Below, piece after piece: positions 25,362 through 34,303 of a DNA stretch of 64,000 nt (position 1 is the stretch's first letter; the number at the start of each line of letters is the position of its first letter). The DNA lies in the NCBI GenBank assembly GCA_000720845.1, contig JODU01000020.1, positions 62,001-126,000 of the forward strand, in the 5' to 3' direction. Source of the DNA: Kitasatospora aureofaciens. GTDB lineage: Bacteria > Actinomycetota > Actinomycetes > Streptomycetales > Streptomycetaceae. The translations under genes were made by a program, and so were the position numbers. The notes under the pieces were generated by a model that was not told the origin of the DNA, did not search any database, and was given only the letters and a program-made list of their open reading frames with translations.

Positions 25362-26035
25362 CCGGACCGCGGCGGGAGGCGGACGAGCAGCTGCGTGCAC
25401 GGCTGCGCGAGGCGGGCGGGGCGCACCGGCCCGACCGGAGCCGGATCCTGGCCCGGGTGGAGCGCGGCATGGCGGCCCGAGTCCGCGGGCCGGCCCGTCC
25501 GCGGCTGCCGGGCTGGGTGCGGGTGGCCGGGGCGACGGCGGCGGTGGCGGGCGTCCTGGTGGCCGGCGGCTACACCGTGGCCTCGACGGCACCGGAGGCC
25601 CCTCCCGCGCAGCGTCCGGCCGCCGCCTCGCCCGGGTCGCGGGAGCCCGGCCCGCTGTGGTCGAGCGGCGCGGTGGACCCGCACAGCAACGAGTTCTGGG
25701 CGCAGAGCAACATCACGCTGGGCACGACCACCCCCCTCACCGCGCTCACCGTCGAACTGCGGGTGGCGCAGACCGGCTCGGTGACCTCCACCGGGGCCTG
25801 GCGGTCACTGCCGGAGGGCGACTTCACGTTCACCCTCGACGAGCGGGACGGCTTCCTCGTCTACCGGTGGGCGCTCCGGCCGGGCCGCACCGTCCCGGCC
25901 GGCGAGTGGGTGTTCGCGGGCCAGTACAACCACGAACGCGGTGGCCGGGACGCGGGCGGCGACCGCTACTCGGCGACCGCCACCGCGGCGTCCGGTACCC
26001 GCACGGTCCGGGGCGGCTTCACCCCGGGCGGCTGA
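25358..26035 (+). CDS. Putative membrane anti-sigma partner
   Basis: A 225-residue protein: cytoplasmic N-terminus of about 45 residues (QLRARLREAGGAHRPDRSRILARVERGMAA in part), one transmembrane helix near 50-70 (VAGATAAVAGVLVAGG), a proline/alanine-rich stalk, and a beta-rich extracytoplasmic domain of about 125 residues. No zinc-binding anti-sigma motif (HxxxCxxC) is seen. Assignment as a sigma regulator rests on the ATGA overlap with the sigma gene and topology. Extracellular ligand unknown. Confidence 0.6.
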   Translation: MTGPRREADEQLRARLREAGGAHRPDRSRILARVERGMAARVRGPARPRLPGWVRVAGATAAVAGVLVAGGYTVASTAPEAPPAQRPAAASPGSREPGPLWSSGAVDPHSNEFWAQSNITLGTTTPLTALTVELRVAQTGSVTSTGAWRSLPEGDFTFTLDERDGFLVYRWALRPGRTVPAGEWVFAGQYNHERGGRDAGGDRYSATATAASGTRTVRGGFTPGG

Positions 26036-26049
26036 GCGGGCGTCCCGCT
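26035..26049. terminator. Hairpin between convergent genes
   Basis: AGCGGG-CGT-CCCGCT fills the 12-base gap between the plus-strand membrane protein and the minus-strand phosphatase and overlaps both stops. Stem 6 bp, loop 3, no T run. Confidence 0.55.
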
Positions 26050-26845
26050 ACTCGACGAAGTACGTCGGGTTGGGCAGCTTGTACGTCCGGTCCGCGTAGC
26101 CGCCCTGGAGGTCGGAGTACTGGTCGCCGAAGTTGGCGACGATGTCGTACCCGAGGTCCCGCTCGATGTGCCGGCGGGTGCCCGCCTTGTACTGCACGGT
26201 GGTGCACTTCCAGGTGCCCGGGGTGGCGCAGTGGGCCAGGTAGGACGGCGGGTTCGCCTTGTCCTTCAGGAACACGTGGCCGGTGTCGAGGTTCACGTCG
26301 GCGCCGGCCTTCCTCAGGTTCTCGACGGCGGCGGCGCGCTGCGCCTCGCCCAGGCCGGAGTTGTAGAAGACCTCGACGCCCTTCTTCTCGGCGTACCGGG
26401 CGAGTTCGGGGCTGCCGGGGACCGCCGGGCGGTCGGCGCGGTCGACGTAGGCGGCCCAGGTGGCGCCGTCGTAGCCGTAGTTGTTCTTCTTCTCGTAGTC
26501 GAGGCTGAGCAGCAGCGTGTCGTCGATGTCGAAGACGACCGCGGGCCTGGTGTGCCGGTGGTGCGCCGCGCGGGCCGCCCGGTCGATCTGCTTCTTCGCG
26601 TCGGCGTCGAGGCGGGCCAGGTCCGCGGCGTACGGGCTGTCCGGGGAAGCCTGGTAGACGCCGTCGGCGTCGAGCGTGGTGCCGTAGTAGGCGTCGATGT
26701 CCTTGGCCAGCACCCCGATGTTGTACGGCTCGTGGGTGGAGTTGGCCGTCGACTGGCCGGCGGTGGCGGCGCCCGTGCCGTACAGGACGGCACCGGCGAC
26801 GGCACAGGCGGCGGTGACGGTCGCGATGCGCAGTGGTTTATGCAT
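26048..26845 (-). CDS. Secreted HAD-family acid phosphatase
   Basis: A 265-residue exported protein. The signal peptide (KPLRIATVTAACAVAGAVLYG, cleavage near ATA-GQS) precedes a class B/C acid phosphatase fold. The nucleophile motif is VVFDIDDTLLLS near residues 100-111; motif II lies in VEVFYNSGLGEAQR, motif III lysine in LKDKANPPS, and motif IV in NFGDQYSDLQGG. It would release phosphate from organic esters outside the cell. ATG at 26845 chosen over 26869 because the positively charged n-region starts there. No PHO box was noticed upstream. Confidence 0.85.
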   Translation of the reverse strand: MHKPLRIATVTAACAVAGAVLYGTGAATAGQSTANSTHEPYNIGVLAKDIDAYYGTTLDADGVYQASPDSPYAADLARLDADAKKQIDRAARAAHHRHTRPAVVFDIDDTLLLSLDYEKKNNYGYDGATWAAYVDRADRPAVPGSPELARYAEKKGVEVFYNSGLGEAQRAAAVENLRKAGADVNLDTGHVFLKDKANPPSYLAHCATPGTWKCTTVQYKAGTRRHIERDLGYDIVANFGDQYSDLQGGYADRTYKLPNPTYFVE

Positions 26846-26974
26846 GACACAGGTTTCTACGCGCGTCACCCCGGCGAGCGCGAGACCCGTGGCCGGATCC
26901 GCGCCCCCGTATCTGGCAAAAATCGCGTCAAGCAGGTCAAGTACCGGACGCGGCGGGCCGGTCGACGCCGCCGG

Positions 26975-28102
26975 TCAGCGCCACCGGCCGTACGGCCGCC
27001 AGTCGCCGAGGTACGCCTCCCGGGTGTGCGCGGCGGCCTCGGCCCGGGTGAGCTGGGGCCGGTTCTCCGGGACGGTGGCCGCGGCGCCGGGGCCGGTGTT
27101 GCGGTACTCGCGGAACCGCTGCTCCTGCCAGGGGTAGGCGTCCCGCATGTCGGCGTACGGCGCCACCGCGTCGATGCCCGCGCCGAGGTGGGTCTCGCGC
27201 ACGGTGAGCATCGGGCGGGCGGTGGTGTCGGAGCTGGGCACCCAGGGACGGGCCAGCTTGTAGTAGCCGTCGGGGGCCTCGCTGCTGACGCGGCCGCGGA
27301 TCACCAGGTAGCCGCGCGGGTTGGCGCCCGCCGTGGACGGCGCGAACACGAAGCCGTAGGGGGCCGCGTCGAGGTCGGGGCGGACCAGGGTGCGGAAGTG
27401 GCACTGCTCGTACACCGCGGTCGCCCGGCCGAAGACGAAGTCGACGTCGCCCTCGACGTAGCAGCGCTCGTAGTACTGGCGGGCGAAGAGGCCGAGGTCG
27501 CGGGTGTCGGCGTAGAGGGTGTCCTGGTGGCCGAGGAAGCGGCAGTCGTGGAAGGCGGACCGGTCCCCCATGACCTTGACGGCGACCGCCTGGGTGCCGG
27601 TCCAGTCGGGCTGGTCGGAGCGCAGCCAGTCGTTGGCGAAGGTGATCGCGTGGGCGGTGAAGCCGTCGGCGCGCAAGGTGGTGGTGGCCGATCCGCTGGT
27701 GCCGTAGGTGCCGGAGCCGTCCGGCTTGGGGGTGCCGGCCGCGTTGTCGTACACGATGACGACGTCGCGCGGGTCCCCGGAGGCGCCGAGCCAGGTGGCC
27801 CCGGTGCGCCCGGTGTCGACGGAGACCGTCTCGCGGTAGGTGCCGGGGGCGAGGACGAGTGTCCAGCCGTCGCCCTCGGCGGCGTCGACGGCGGCCTGGA
27901 CGGAGGTGAAGTCGCCGCGGCCGTGCGGGTCGACGTACAGGGTCCTGGGGGTGCGGCGGGCGGCCGGTGAGCCGTACCGGCCGAAGGGGCGCGGGCGCGT
28001 TCCGGTGCCGGCGACGGCGGGACCGGCCGCGAGGCCGAGGGCGGCGCCCGCGCCGGCGGTCGCCAGGAGGAAGCCTCTGCGGGACGGGGCGGGTCGGTGC
28101 AT
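26975..28102 (-). CDS. Secreted pectinesterase (CE8)
   Basis: Demethylates homogalacturonan in plant pectin. 375 residues with a twin-arginine-type signal (SRRGFLLATAGAGAALGLA) and the right-handed beta-helix of carbohydrate esterase family 8. Catalytic segments: FLGHQDTLYADT near 190 (Gln and Asp) and EGDVDFVFGRA near 218 (second Asp), with YLVIRGRV and LARPWVPSS carrying the arginine/tryptophan region. Last gene of the pectin cluster; 73 bases follow the pectate lyase gene. Confidence 0.93.
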   Translation of the reverse strand: MHRPAPSRRGFLLATAGAGAALGLAAGPAVAGTGTRPRPFGRYGSPAARRTPRTLYVDPHGRGDFTSVQAAVDAAEGDGWTLVLAPGTYRETVSVDTGRTGATWLGASGDPRDVVIVYDNAAGTPKPDGSGTYGTSGSATTTLRADGFTAHAITFANDWLRSDQPDWTGTQAVAVKVMGDRSAFHDCRFLGHQDTLYADTRDLGLFARQYYERCYVEGDVDFVFGRATAVYEQCHFRTLVRPDLDAAPYGFVFAPSTAGANPRGYLVIRGRVSSEAPDGYYKLARPWVPSSDTTARPMLTVRETHLGAGIDAVAPYADMRDAYPWQEQRFREYRNTGPGAAATVPENRPQLTRAEAAAHTREAYLGDWRPYGRWR

Positions 28103-28175
28103 GCGGGTGCTCCTTCGGGTACGGGCGGGGTGGGCCGGGGCGGTGCGGGCGCCCCGGCCCGGTTCGTGGGACGGG

Positions 28176-29507
28176 TCAGCGCAGCCGGCCGGCGCCCGCG
28201 CCGTGGTCGACGACGAAGGGGACCGCCAGGGACGGGAGGACCTTGGTGCGCAGCGTGGGCGTCCAGCCCGCGCCGGTGCGCAGGGGGACCTCCGGGTTCT
28301 CGGCGTTGTGCGCGGCGATCAGATCGACACCGCGGCCGTTGACGCGGTTGTGCGCGGCGCTCAGCGGCGAGTCGTTCCAGCGCTTGAGGACCTTCGCGGG
28401 GCTGACGCCGGCCGGCAGGGTGAAGGCGTTGTACTCGGCGACCAGCGCGGACTCCTTGCCGACGCCGAAGCTGTAGGCGTAGTCGTCCGAGGCCACGAAG
28501 TGGTTGTTGTAGACGTCGACCTGGCCGAAGCGGACGCGGGGTGCGCGCTCGACGAGGTTCTTGAACAGGTTGTGGTGGAAGGTCGCCCTCAGGTGGCCGC
28601 GGTCGACGGCGGCGGTGGACTCGCTGTCGCTGTTGCCGATCAGGATGGTCTTGTCGTGCTCGGTGAAGACGTTCCAGGACGCGGTGACGTAGTCGGCGCC
28701 CTTCACGATGTCCAGCTGGCCGTCGTGCTGCTGGTAGAGCATGCCGAAGTAGGTGGGCGCCGCGCTGTCGGGGTGCTCGCCGTCGGTGAAGGTGTTGTGG
28801 TCCAGCCACACGTGCGTCGACCCGTGGACGACGGCGCTGTCGTACTCGGAGTTCCAGTTGCCCTTGTCCCCGTCGGTCGGGTCCCACTGCGGGAAGCAGT
28901 CCACGGGGCTCTCGAAGGTCAGGTTGCGGACGATGACGTTGTCCACGTCCTTGATCTGGAGGCTGGCGCCCTTGAGCGCGGCGCCCCGGCCGACGCCGAC
29001 GATGGTGGTGTTGGAGGGGACGTTCGCCTTGATGGACCGGTCCTGTTCGGCGGCGGAGGCGCGGCGCAGGCCCTCGGGGCTGTCGTCGGGCTCGGCGCTC
29101 AGGTCGGTCTCCCTGCCCCAGCTCTCCGGGGAGTACTTCTCCAGGTAGGCGTCGAAGTCGTAGCCGGGCGCGGCGAAGGCCTCGCAGCCCTCCGAGACGG
29201 CGTCGACGGTGCCCTCGACCTTGATGATCCGCGGCGCGGTGCCCTCGACGGCGAGGGCGGCCCTGAACTCGGCCCAGGTGGAGACGGTGTACACGCGCTC
29301 CGCGTCGGCGGCGGCGCCGCCGGTGGTGCCGGTGCCGTGGGAGGCCCAGCCGTCGCCCGCGGGCAGCGTCTGCCGGGCGGTGTCGCGGGGGTGGTGGCCG
29401 GGGCGGGCCTCGGCCGTGGCGGCCGTCAGGCTCAGTACGAGGGCGGTGCAGCCGGCGAGGGCGGCAGCTCTCTTCATGGCATGCACATGCCATCTACGGG
29501 TGCTCAT
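28176..29507 (-). CDS. Secreted pectate lyase (PL1)
   Basis: Cleaves polygalacturonate by beta-elimination. 443 residues; signal peptide of about 40 residues (MKRAAALAGCTALVLSL core). The PL1 parallel beta-helix shows VIVRNLTFESPVDCFPQ near 215, HVWLDHNTFTDGEHPD near 245 (calcium ligands), and HDKTILIGNSD with TFHHNLFKNLVERAPRVRFG near 330-350, the catalytic arginine region (split here as TFHHNLFKN and VERAPRVRFG). ATG 29507 has GGAGAG 7 bases upstream and decides the start over the ATG 30 bases inside. Middle gene of the SGNH-PL1-CE8 trio. Confidence 0.93.
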   Translation of the reverse strand: MSTRRWHVHAMKRAAALAGCTALVLSLTAATAEARPGHHPRDTARQTLPAGDGWASHGTGTTGGAAADAERVYTVSTWAEFRAALAVEGTAPRIIKVEGTVDAVSEGCEAFAAPGYDFDAYLEKYSPESWGRETDLSAEPDDSPEGLRRASAAEQDRSIKANVPSNTTIVGVGRGAALKGASLQIKDVDNVIVRNLTFESPVDCFPQWDPTDGDKGNWNSEYDSAVVHGSTHVWLDHNTFTDGEHPDSAAPTYFGMLYQQHDGQLDIVKGADYVTASWNVFTEHDKTILIGNSDSESTAAVDRGHLRATFHHNLFKNLVERAPRVRFGQVDVYNNHFVASDDYAYSFGVGKESALVAEYNAFTLPAGVSPAKVLKRWNDSPLSAAHNRVNGRGVDLIAAHNAENPEVPLRTGAGWTPTLRTKVLPSLAVPFVVDHGAGAGRLR

Positions 29508-29548
29508 GATGCGGCTCTCCCTTTGTTCTCGGGGTGGTGTGCGGGGCG

Positions 29549-30349
29549 TTACGCGGTGGCCGGTGCGGGCCAGCCGATCCAGGACTCGGGGATCTCCTGG
29601 TCCAGCCGGCGCACGTCCCGGTGCGCCAGGACGCGCCCGCGCAGCAGCTCCCGGGCGACGAGCCGGGCGACCGCGATCGCGCCCGGCGGGTTGAAGTGGG
29701 TGTTGTCCTGCTCGGTGGCGGTCCAGTTGAAGTACGCCTTTGTCCCCTCGGCGCCGAGCCGCTGCCACAGCGCGAGCGACAGCGCCTGCACGTCGAGCAG
29801 CGCCACGCCCTCCCGCCGCGCCAGCGCCCGCATCGCCGCCGGGTACTCGCCGTGGCTCGGCTGCGCGGTACCGTCCGCGTCGAACCGCCGCCGCTCGACC
29901 GGCGTGGCCAGCACCGGCCGCGCCCCGCGGGCCCGCGCGCCGTCGACGTACCTGAGCAGGTACTCCTGGTACGTCGTCCAGGGCTCGGTGTAGCGGGCGG
30001 GGTCCTCGTCCTTCTCGTCGTTGTGCGCGAACTGGATGAGCAGGAGGTCGCCTGGCCGGATCGCACCGAGGACGACGTCGAGCCGCCCCTCGTCGACGAA
30101 GCTCTTGGAACTCCGCCCGTTCACGGCGTGGTTGGCGACCTCCAGCTCCTTGCGGAGGAAGAAGGGCAGGACCATGCCCCACCCGGTCTCGGGCGCGGCG
30201 TCGGAGTACTTCTGCGCCGCGGTGGAGTCCCCGGCGACGAAGACGCTGCGGGCACGGCGTCCGCCGGCTCGGGCGGTGCCGGTGGCGGCGAACGCCAGGG
30301 GAATGGAGGAGACGGCGGCTGCGGTGACCTGTCTTCGGCTGAGTGACAC
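29549..30349 (-). CDS. Secreted SGNH rhamnogalacturonan acetylesterase
   Basis: A 266-residue exported esterase that removes acetyl groups from pectin backbones. It begins LSRRQVTAAAVSSIPLAFA, a Tat-like signal, followed by VFVAGDSTAAQKY (block I, catalytic serine about 43), GRSSKSF (block II glycine), FAHNDEKDED (block III Asn) and EQDNTHFNPPGA (block V, Asp and His). This is the CE12 pattern. GTG at 30349 opens the conserved region. It follows the solute-binding protein gene after 131 bases that include repeat B. Confidence 0.87.
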   Translation of the reverse strand: MSLSRRQVTAAAVSSIPLAFAATGTARAGGRRARSVFVAGDSTAAQKYSDAAPETGWGMVLPFFLRKELEVANHAVNGRSSKSFVDEGRLDVVLGAIRPGDLLLIQFAHNDEKDEDPARYTEPWTTYQEYLLRYVDGARARGARPVLATPVERRRFDADGTAQPSHGEYPAAMRALARREGVALLDVQALSLALWQRLGAEGTKAYFNWTATEQDNTHFNPPGAIAVARLVARELLRGRVLAHRDVRRLDQEIPESWIGWPAPATA

Positions 30350-30381
30350 GCCGGTCTGCCTTTCAGTAGGGGGTGGGGCGG

Positions 30382-30417
30382 TCCCCCAGGGGCGCGGGGG
30401 ACTGCGCGACAAGCCAC
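30382..30417. repeat. Dispersed repeat B, copy 2
   Basis: CCCCCAGGGGCGCGGGGGAC followed by TGCGCGACAAGCCAC, differing from the copy at 20134-20170 by one or two bases. It lies between the ABC solute-binding gene and the acetylesterase gene, within what is otherwise a continuous run of minus-strand genes. Confidence 0.85.
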
Positions 30418-30480
30418 GGGCGGCCCGCAGCCCGCGACGAACGACGGACCGCCCACGGCGAAACCCGGAACCGGAGCCGG

Positions 30481-31851
30481 CTAACCCATCTGCTCCGTCC
30501 ACTCGGCCTGCGCCTCGTTCAGCTTCTCGGCCAGATCGTCCAGGAAGTCCTTCGCGCTCATGTCACCCAGCAGCACCTTCTGGAACGCCGGCTCGCTCTC
30601 CGACTTGGACACCGTGTTCCAGTCCGGCAGGTAGTACGGCAGCTGGACGATGGTCGTGGACCCGTCGTTCAGCGCCTCGGCCGCCAGCTTCGTCGGCTCG
30701 GCCTTCTGGATCCACGCGTCCTTGGCGGCCTCGGTGTTGGACGGCACCTGCCCGGCCGACTCGTTGAACTTCGAGTTCTGCTCCTTCGCGGTGGCGAACT
30801 CGATGAACTTCCAGGCGGCCTCCTTGTTCTTCGAGCTCTTGAACATGCCGAGCCCGTCGACCGGGTTGGAGACCTGGACCCGCTTGCCGGAGGCACCGAC
30901 CGGCTGCGGGATGCCGCGGAACTTGTCGACGCCGAGCGCCTTCACGTGGTCCTGGTAGGAGCCCAGGTTGTGGTTGAGCATGCCGATGGTGCCGGTGTCC
31001 CACTGGGCGACCATCTTGGCGAAGTCGTTGTTGACGTCGGCGGCCGGCGTGGCCTTCTTGTAGAGGGCCGCGTACTTCTCCAGCGCCTCGACGTTCTTCG
31101 GGTCGTTGACCGTGGTCTTCTTCTTGTCGGCGTCCCAGAACGAGGTGATGCCGGACTGCCCGTACATCGCGTCGAAGGCCTGGGCGATGGATCCGGAGCC
31201 GCCGCGGATGGTGTAGCCGAACGCGTTCTTGCCCGTGTCGGTCAGCTTCTCGGCCGCCTCGTAGAACTTGTCCCACGTCGTCGGCGCGTCCAGCCCGGCC
31301 TTCTCGAACAGGTCGGTGCGGTAGTAGAGGACGCCGTTGTTGGCGGAGCTGGGCATCGAGTAGAGGGTGCCGTCGCCACCGCCGGCGGCCTTCAGGGACT
31401 CGACCATGTCCTTGTTGAGCTTGTCGCTCAGGGAGGACTTGGCGAGCCGCTCGTCCAGCGGCTCCAGGGCGCCCTGGGCGGAGAAGCCCGCGAGCATCGA
31501 CGCCGTCACGCCGCCGACGTCCGGCAGGCCGCCGCCCTGGATGGCGGTGTCGACCTTGGACTGGTACTCGGTGGCGGCGATGCCGACGTACTCCACGTCG
31601 ATGTCCGGGTTCGCCTTCTCGAAGTCGGCGATGATCTCCTTCCAGACGGCCGTGCGGATGCCGCCGTTGTTGTCCCAGAAGACGATCTTGCCCTTGCCGC
31701 TGCCCTCGGCCCCCTTGTCGCCGCCCGTCCCGCTGCCGTCGTCACCGCAGGCGGTGGCGGTCAGCGCGAGCACGGCCCCCAGGGCGACGGCGGCGGAGGT
31801 CCGGCGCCTGGCTGTGCCTTTGTCTCTGCTGCTGAGCATGCTGATCCTCAT
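30481..31851 (-). CDS. ABC sugar transporter solute-binding lipoprotein (CUT1)
   Basis: A 456-residue extracellular lipoprotein. Signal peptide ending in the lipobox LTATAC (Cys about 36), a GDDGSGTGGDKG linker, then a family 1 solute-binding fold: KIVFWDNNGGIR, GGLPDVGGV, YSMPSSANNGVLYYRTDLF, WKFIEFATAKEQN. Probably binds an oligosaccharide released by the neighbouring pectin enzymes; ligand not readable from sequence. ATG 31851; a second ATG 12 bases in is possible. It ends the operon encoding two cognate permeases; no ATPase gene is present, so a shared MsiK-type ATPase is expected (general Streptomyces feature). Confidence 0.9.
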   Translation of the reverse strand: MRISMLSSRDKGTARRRTSAAVALGAVLALTATACGDDGSGTGGDKGAEGSGKGKIVFWDNNGGIRTAVWKEIIADFEKANPDIDVEYVGIAATEYQSKVDTAIQGGGLPDVGGVTASMLAGFSAQGALEPLDERLAKSSLSDKLNKDMVESLKAAGGGDGTLYSMPSSANNGVLYYRTDLFEKAGLDAPTTWDKFYEAAEKLTDTGKNAFGYTIRGGSGSIAQAFDAMYGQSGITSFWDADKKKTTVNDPKNVEALEKYAALYKKATPAADVNNDFAKMVAQWDTGTIGMLNHNLGSYQDHVKALGVDKFRGIPQPVGASGKRVQVSNPVDGLGMFKSSKNKEAAWKFIEFATAKEQNSKFNESAGQVPSNTEAAKDAWIQKAEPTKLAAEALNDGSTTIVQLPYYLPDWNTVSKSESEPAFQKVLLGDMSAKDFLDDLAEKLNEAQAEWTEQMG

Positions 31852-31922
31852 TGGTCGGCTCTCTTCTTCTGGATCCAACAAAGCGGTGGAACGGCGAAGC
31901 GGTGGAACGACAGCGTGGGGGT

Positions 31923-33461
31923 TCAGTGGGGCCCGGCGCGGAACCGCGTGAAGGTGGCGGTGCCGGCCGGTCCCGGTCCGGCGGGTGCGAGGGCGAACAG
32001 GCCGAGCAGTGCGCCGACCCAGCGCCAGGGGGTGGCGGCGAACTCCCGGCCGACGGGATGCGGGCCGTCGCCGGGGGCGTCGTCGCCGAGGTCGTAGGAG
32101 AAGCGGCAGCGCGCCCCGGGGACCGTCTCGATCCGCAGCCGGGCCCGTCCCCCGGGTGCGGGGCGGGGCCGGTCGGCGTCCCGCTCGGCCTCGGCCACCG
32201 ACTCGGCGAACCGGTGCACCAGGTGCACCGTCCCGTCGGTGTCCCGCTGGAGCCCGATCCAGCGGTAGGCGTCGCCGAGCACCGCGAGTCCGGCCCGTGC
32301 GCCGGGCTCCGCGCTGTCCAGGCGCAGCTCGACCTCGATCACGGAGGGCTCGCCGGGGAAGCGCTGGGTGAGGACGCTCGGCACCAGGCGCAGGTCGTGC
32401 GCGTCGGCCGAACGGACGCAGGCGAGGCGCAGCCCGTCCCCGGCGTGCTGGGTGGCCCAGCCCTCGCGGGGGTTGGCGGTCCACGACCACTGGCGGCCGA
32501 ACCGTCCGCCGGGGAAGTCGTCGTCGGCCGCGGGCGCGGCGGGCGGCTGCGGGGGCAGGGCGGGACGCGGGTGCGTGGTGACCGGGGCGCCGTCGTCCCC
32601 CAGGACCGGCCAGCCGTCCGGGTCGTCCCACCGCATCGGCTGGAGGTGGACCACCCTGCCGTACGCGCCGCGCTGCTGGAAGTGCAGGAACCAGTCCTCG
32701 CCGGACGCGGTGCGCACCCAGCCGCCCTGGTGGGGGCCGTTGACGTCGGTGTCCTTCTGTTCCAGGACGACCTTCTCCTCGTACGGGCCGAAGAAGTCGC
32801 GGGAGCGGAAGGCGCCCTGCCAGCCGGTCTCCACCGATCCGGCGGGGGCGAGGATCCAGTACCAGCCGTCGTGCCGGTAGAGCTTGGGGCCCTCCAGGGT
32901 GAACCAGCCGGGGAGGCGGTCGGCGTCGACGATCACCTTGCCGTCGTCGAGGAGTCCGGTGCCGTCGGGGCGCATGCGGTGGCCGGTGAGACGGTTCTTG
33001 ATCCCCGAGCGGGAGCGGGCCCAGGCGTGCACGAGGTAGGCCTCGCCGGTCTCCTCGTCCCACAGGGGGCAGGGGTCGATCAGGCCCTTGCCCCCCTTGA
33101 CCAGGTGGGGCGCGGTCCACGGGCCCCGGATGTCGGGGGCGTTGACCTGGAAGACGCCCTGGTCCGGGTCGCCCCAGAAGATCCAGAAGCGGCCCGCGTG
33201 GTGGCGCAGGGACGGTGCCCAGACGCCGCAGTCGTGGCGGGGCCGCGCGAACTCCCGCTCGGGTTCCAGGCGGTCCAGGGCGTGCCCGACCAGGGTCCAG
33301 TGGACCAGGTCCCGGGAGTGCAGGAGCGGCAGGCCCGGGACGCGGCCGAAGCTGGAGGCGGTCAGGTAGAAGTCGTCGCCGACGCGGACGACGTCCGGGT
33401 CGGACCAGTCGGCGTTCAGGACGGGGTTGGTGTACGTCCCCGCGCTCTCGGGGGCGGTCAC
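31923..33461 (-). CDS. Glycoside hydrolase family 43 protein
   Basis: A 512-residue intracellular glycosidase (no signal peptide). The five-blade propeller occupies about 10-320: YTNPVLNADWSDPDVVRVGD with the general-base Asp (about 22), LIDPCPLWDEETGEAYLVH (pKa-modulating Asp) and WFTLEGPKLYRHDGWYW with the acid Glu (about 200). The C-terminal 180 residues form a GH43-associated jelly roll. Arabinosidase, xylosidase or galactosidase activity cannot be separated. GTG 33461 overlaps the preceding stop. Intracellular location matches import of oligosaccharides. Confidence 0.88.
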   Translation of the reverse strand: MTAPESAGTYTNPVLNADWSDPDVVRVGDDFYLTASSFGRVPGLPLLHSRDLVHWTLVGHALDRLEPEREFARPRHDCGVWAPSLRHHAGRFWIFWGDPDQGVFQVNAPDIRGPWTAPHLVKGGKGLIDPCPLWDEETGEAYLVHAWARSRSGIKNRLTGHRMRPDGTGLLDDGKVIVDADRLPGWFTLEGPKLYRHDGWYWILAPAGSVETGWQGAFRSRDFFGPYEEKVVLEQKDTDVNGPHQGGWVRTASGEDWFLHFQQRGAYGRVVHLQPMRWDDPDGWPVLGDDGAPVTTHPRPALPPQPPAAPAADDDFPGGRFGRQWSWTANPREGWATQHAGDGLRLACVRSADAHDLRLVPSVLTQRFPGEPSVIEVELRLDSAEPGARAGLAVLGDAYRWIGLQRDTDGTVHLVHRFAESVAEAERDADRPRPAPGGRARLRIETVPGARCRFSYDLGDDAPGDGPHPVGREFAATPWRWVGALLGLFALAPAGPGPAGTATFTRFRAGPH

Positions 33462-34303
33462 GGGCTCACCGCCTTGCGCACGAGGGCGGCGGCACCGTCG
33501 GCGTCGAGGCGTCCGTCGGCGACGACGGTGACGATCCGGCGGACCAGGGTGTCGCCCGGGGCGATGGCCACCCGGTCGTCGTGGGCCAGCGAGGAACCGA
33601 CCCCCGGGTACTGCTCGGTGCGCACGAACCACGGGTCGCGCCGGGTGCGTTCGGTGGCTCCGGCGAAGACCAGCGACCAGGTCTCCCCGGTCAGGGCGAG
33701 CCAGTCGGCGCGGCCGCCGTGCACCTCCCGCTCGCCCTCCCGGTCGGCGGTGAAGACCGTGGGCGCCGCGCTCTCCTTGCGGGCGCGCCAGAAGAAGCCG
33801 CCGTAGGCCGCGCCGGGGCGCCCGTTGGTGGCGGGGCTGCCGAGGGTGAGCGGGTGGGGGGTGATGTTGGTGAGGGAGAAGGTGAAGTCCAGCGCCCAGG
33901 CGGCGCCCGTGAGTTCGGTGGCCGCCACCGTCCGGCGCTCGCGCAGCAGCTCGGTGCCGGCGGCGACCCAGCGCAGCTCCTCGACGAAGCCGTCGGGGTC
34001 GCGGAGCTGGAAGGCGGCGTGCCGCTGGGTGCCGTGGTTGTCCAGCTCGGTCGGCCCCCGGTCGCGGACGAAGGTGCGCCCGCCCCAGAAGTTGTGCCCC
34101 TCGACGTCGGGAACGGCGACACCGACGCCGAGGTGATGGAGGTGGTCGGCGGGGCTGAACTCGGTGACGGCGGTGCCGGCCAGGGTGGTGACGGGGTGCA
34201 GATAAGGGCGCGGGGAGAGCCGGTGGGGCAGTTCGGGCCGGGTCACGTACCGGGCGACGGGGCGGCCCGCCACGCGCAGCACCGGGGAGTCGTTGCCGGT
34301 CAT
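33458..34303 (-). CDS. DUF6807 (PmoA-like) family protein
   Basis: A 281-residue, beta-rich cytoplasmic protein with RPYLHPVTTLAGTAVTEF near 32, DHLHHLGVGVAVPDVEGHNFW near 53-73 (split as DHLHHLGVG and VEGHNFWGG) and AAYGGFFWRARK near 170. This is the so-called methane-oxygenase PmoA family, a misnomer; members are found in sugar catabolic operons next to Gfo/Idh enzymes. The conserved HLHH histidines suggest a metal or sugar site. Overlaps both neighbours by 4 bases. Function not established. Confidence 0.75.
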   Translation of the reverse strand: MTGNDSPVLRVAGRPVARYVTRPELPHRLSPRPYLHPVTTLAGTAVTEFSPADHLHHLGVGVAVPDVEGHNFWGGRTFVRDRGPTELDNHGTQRHAAFQLRDPDGFVEELRWVAAGTELLRERRTVAATELTGAAWALDFTFSLTNITPHPLTLGSPATNGRPGAAYGGFFWRARKESAAPTVFTADREGEREVHGGRADWLALTGETWSLVFAGATERTRRDPWFVRTEQYPGVGSSLAHDDRVAIAPGDTLVRRIVTVVADGRLDADGAAALVRKAVSP

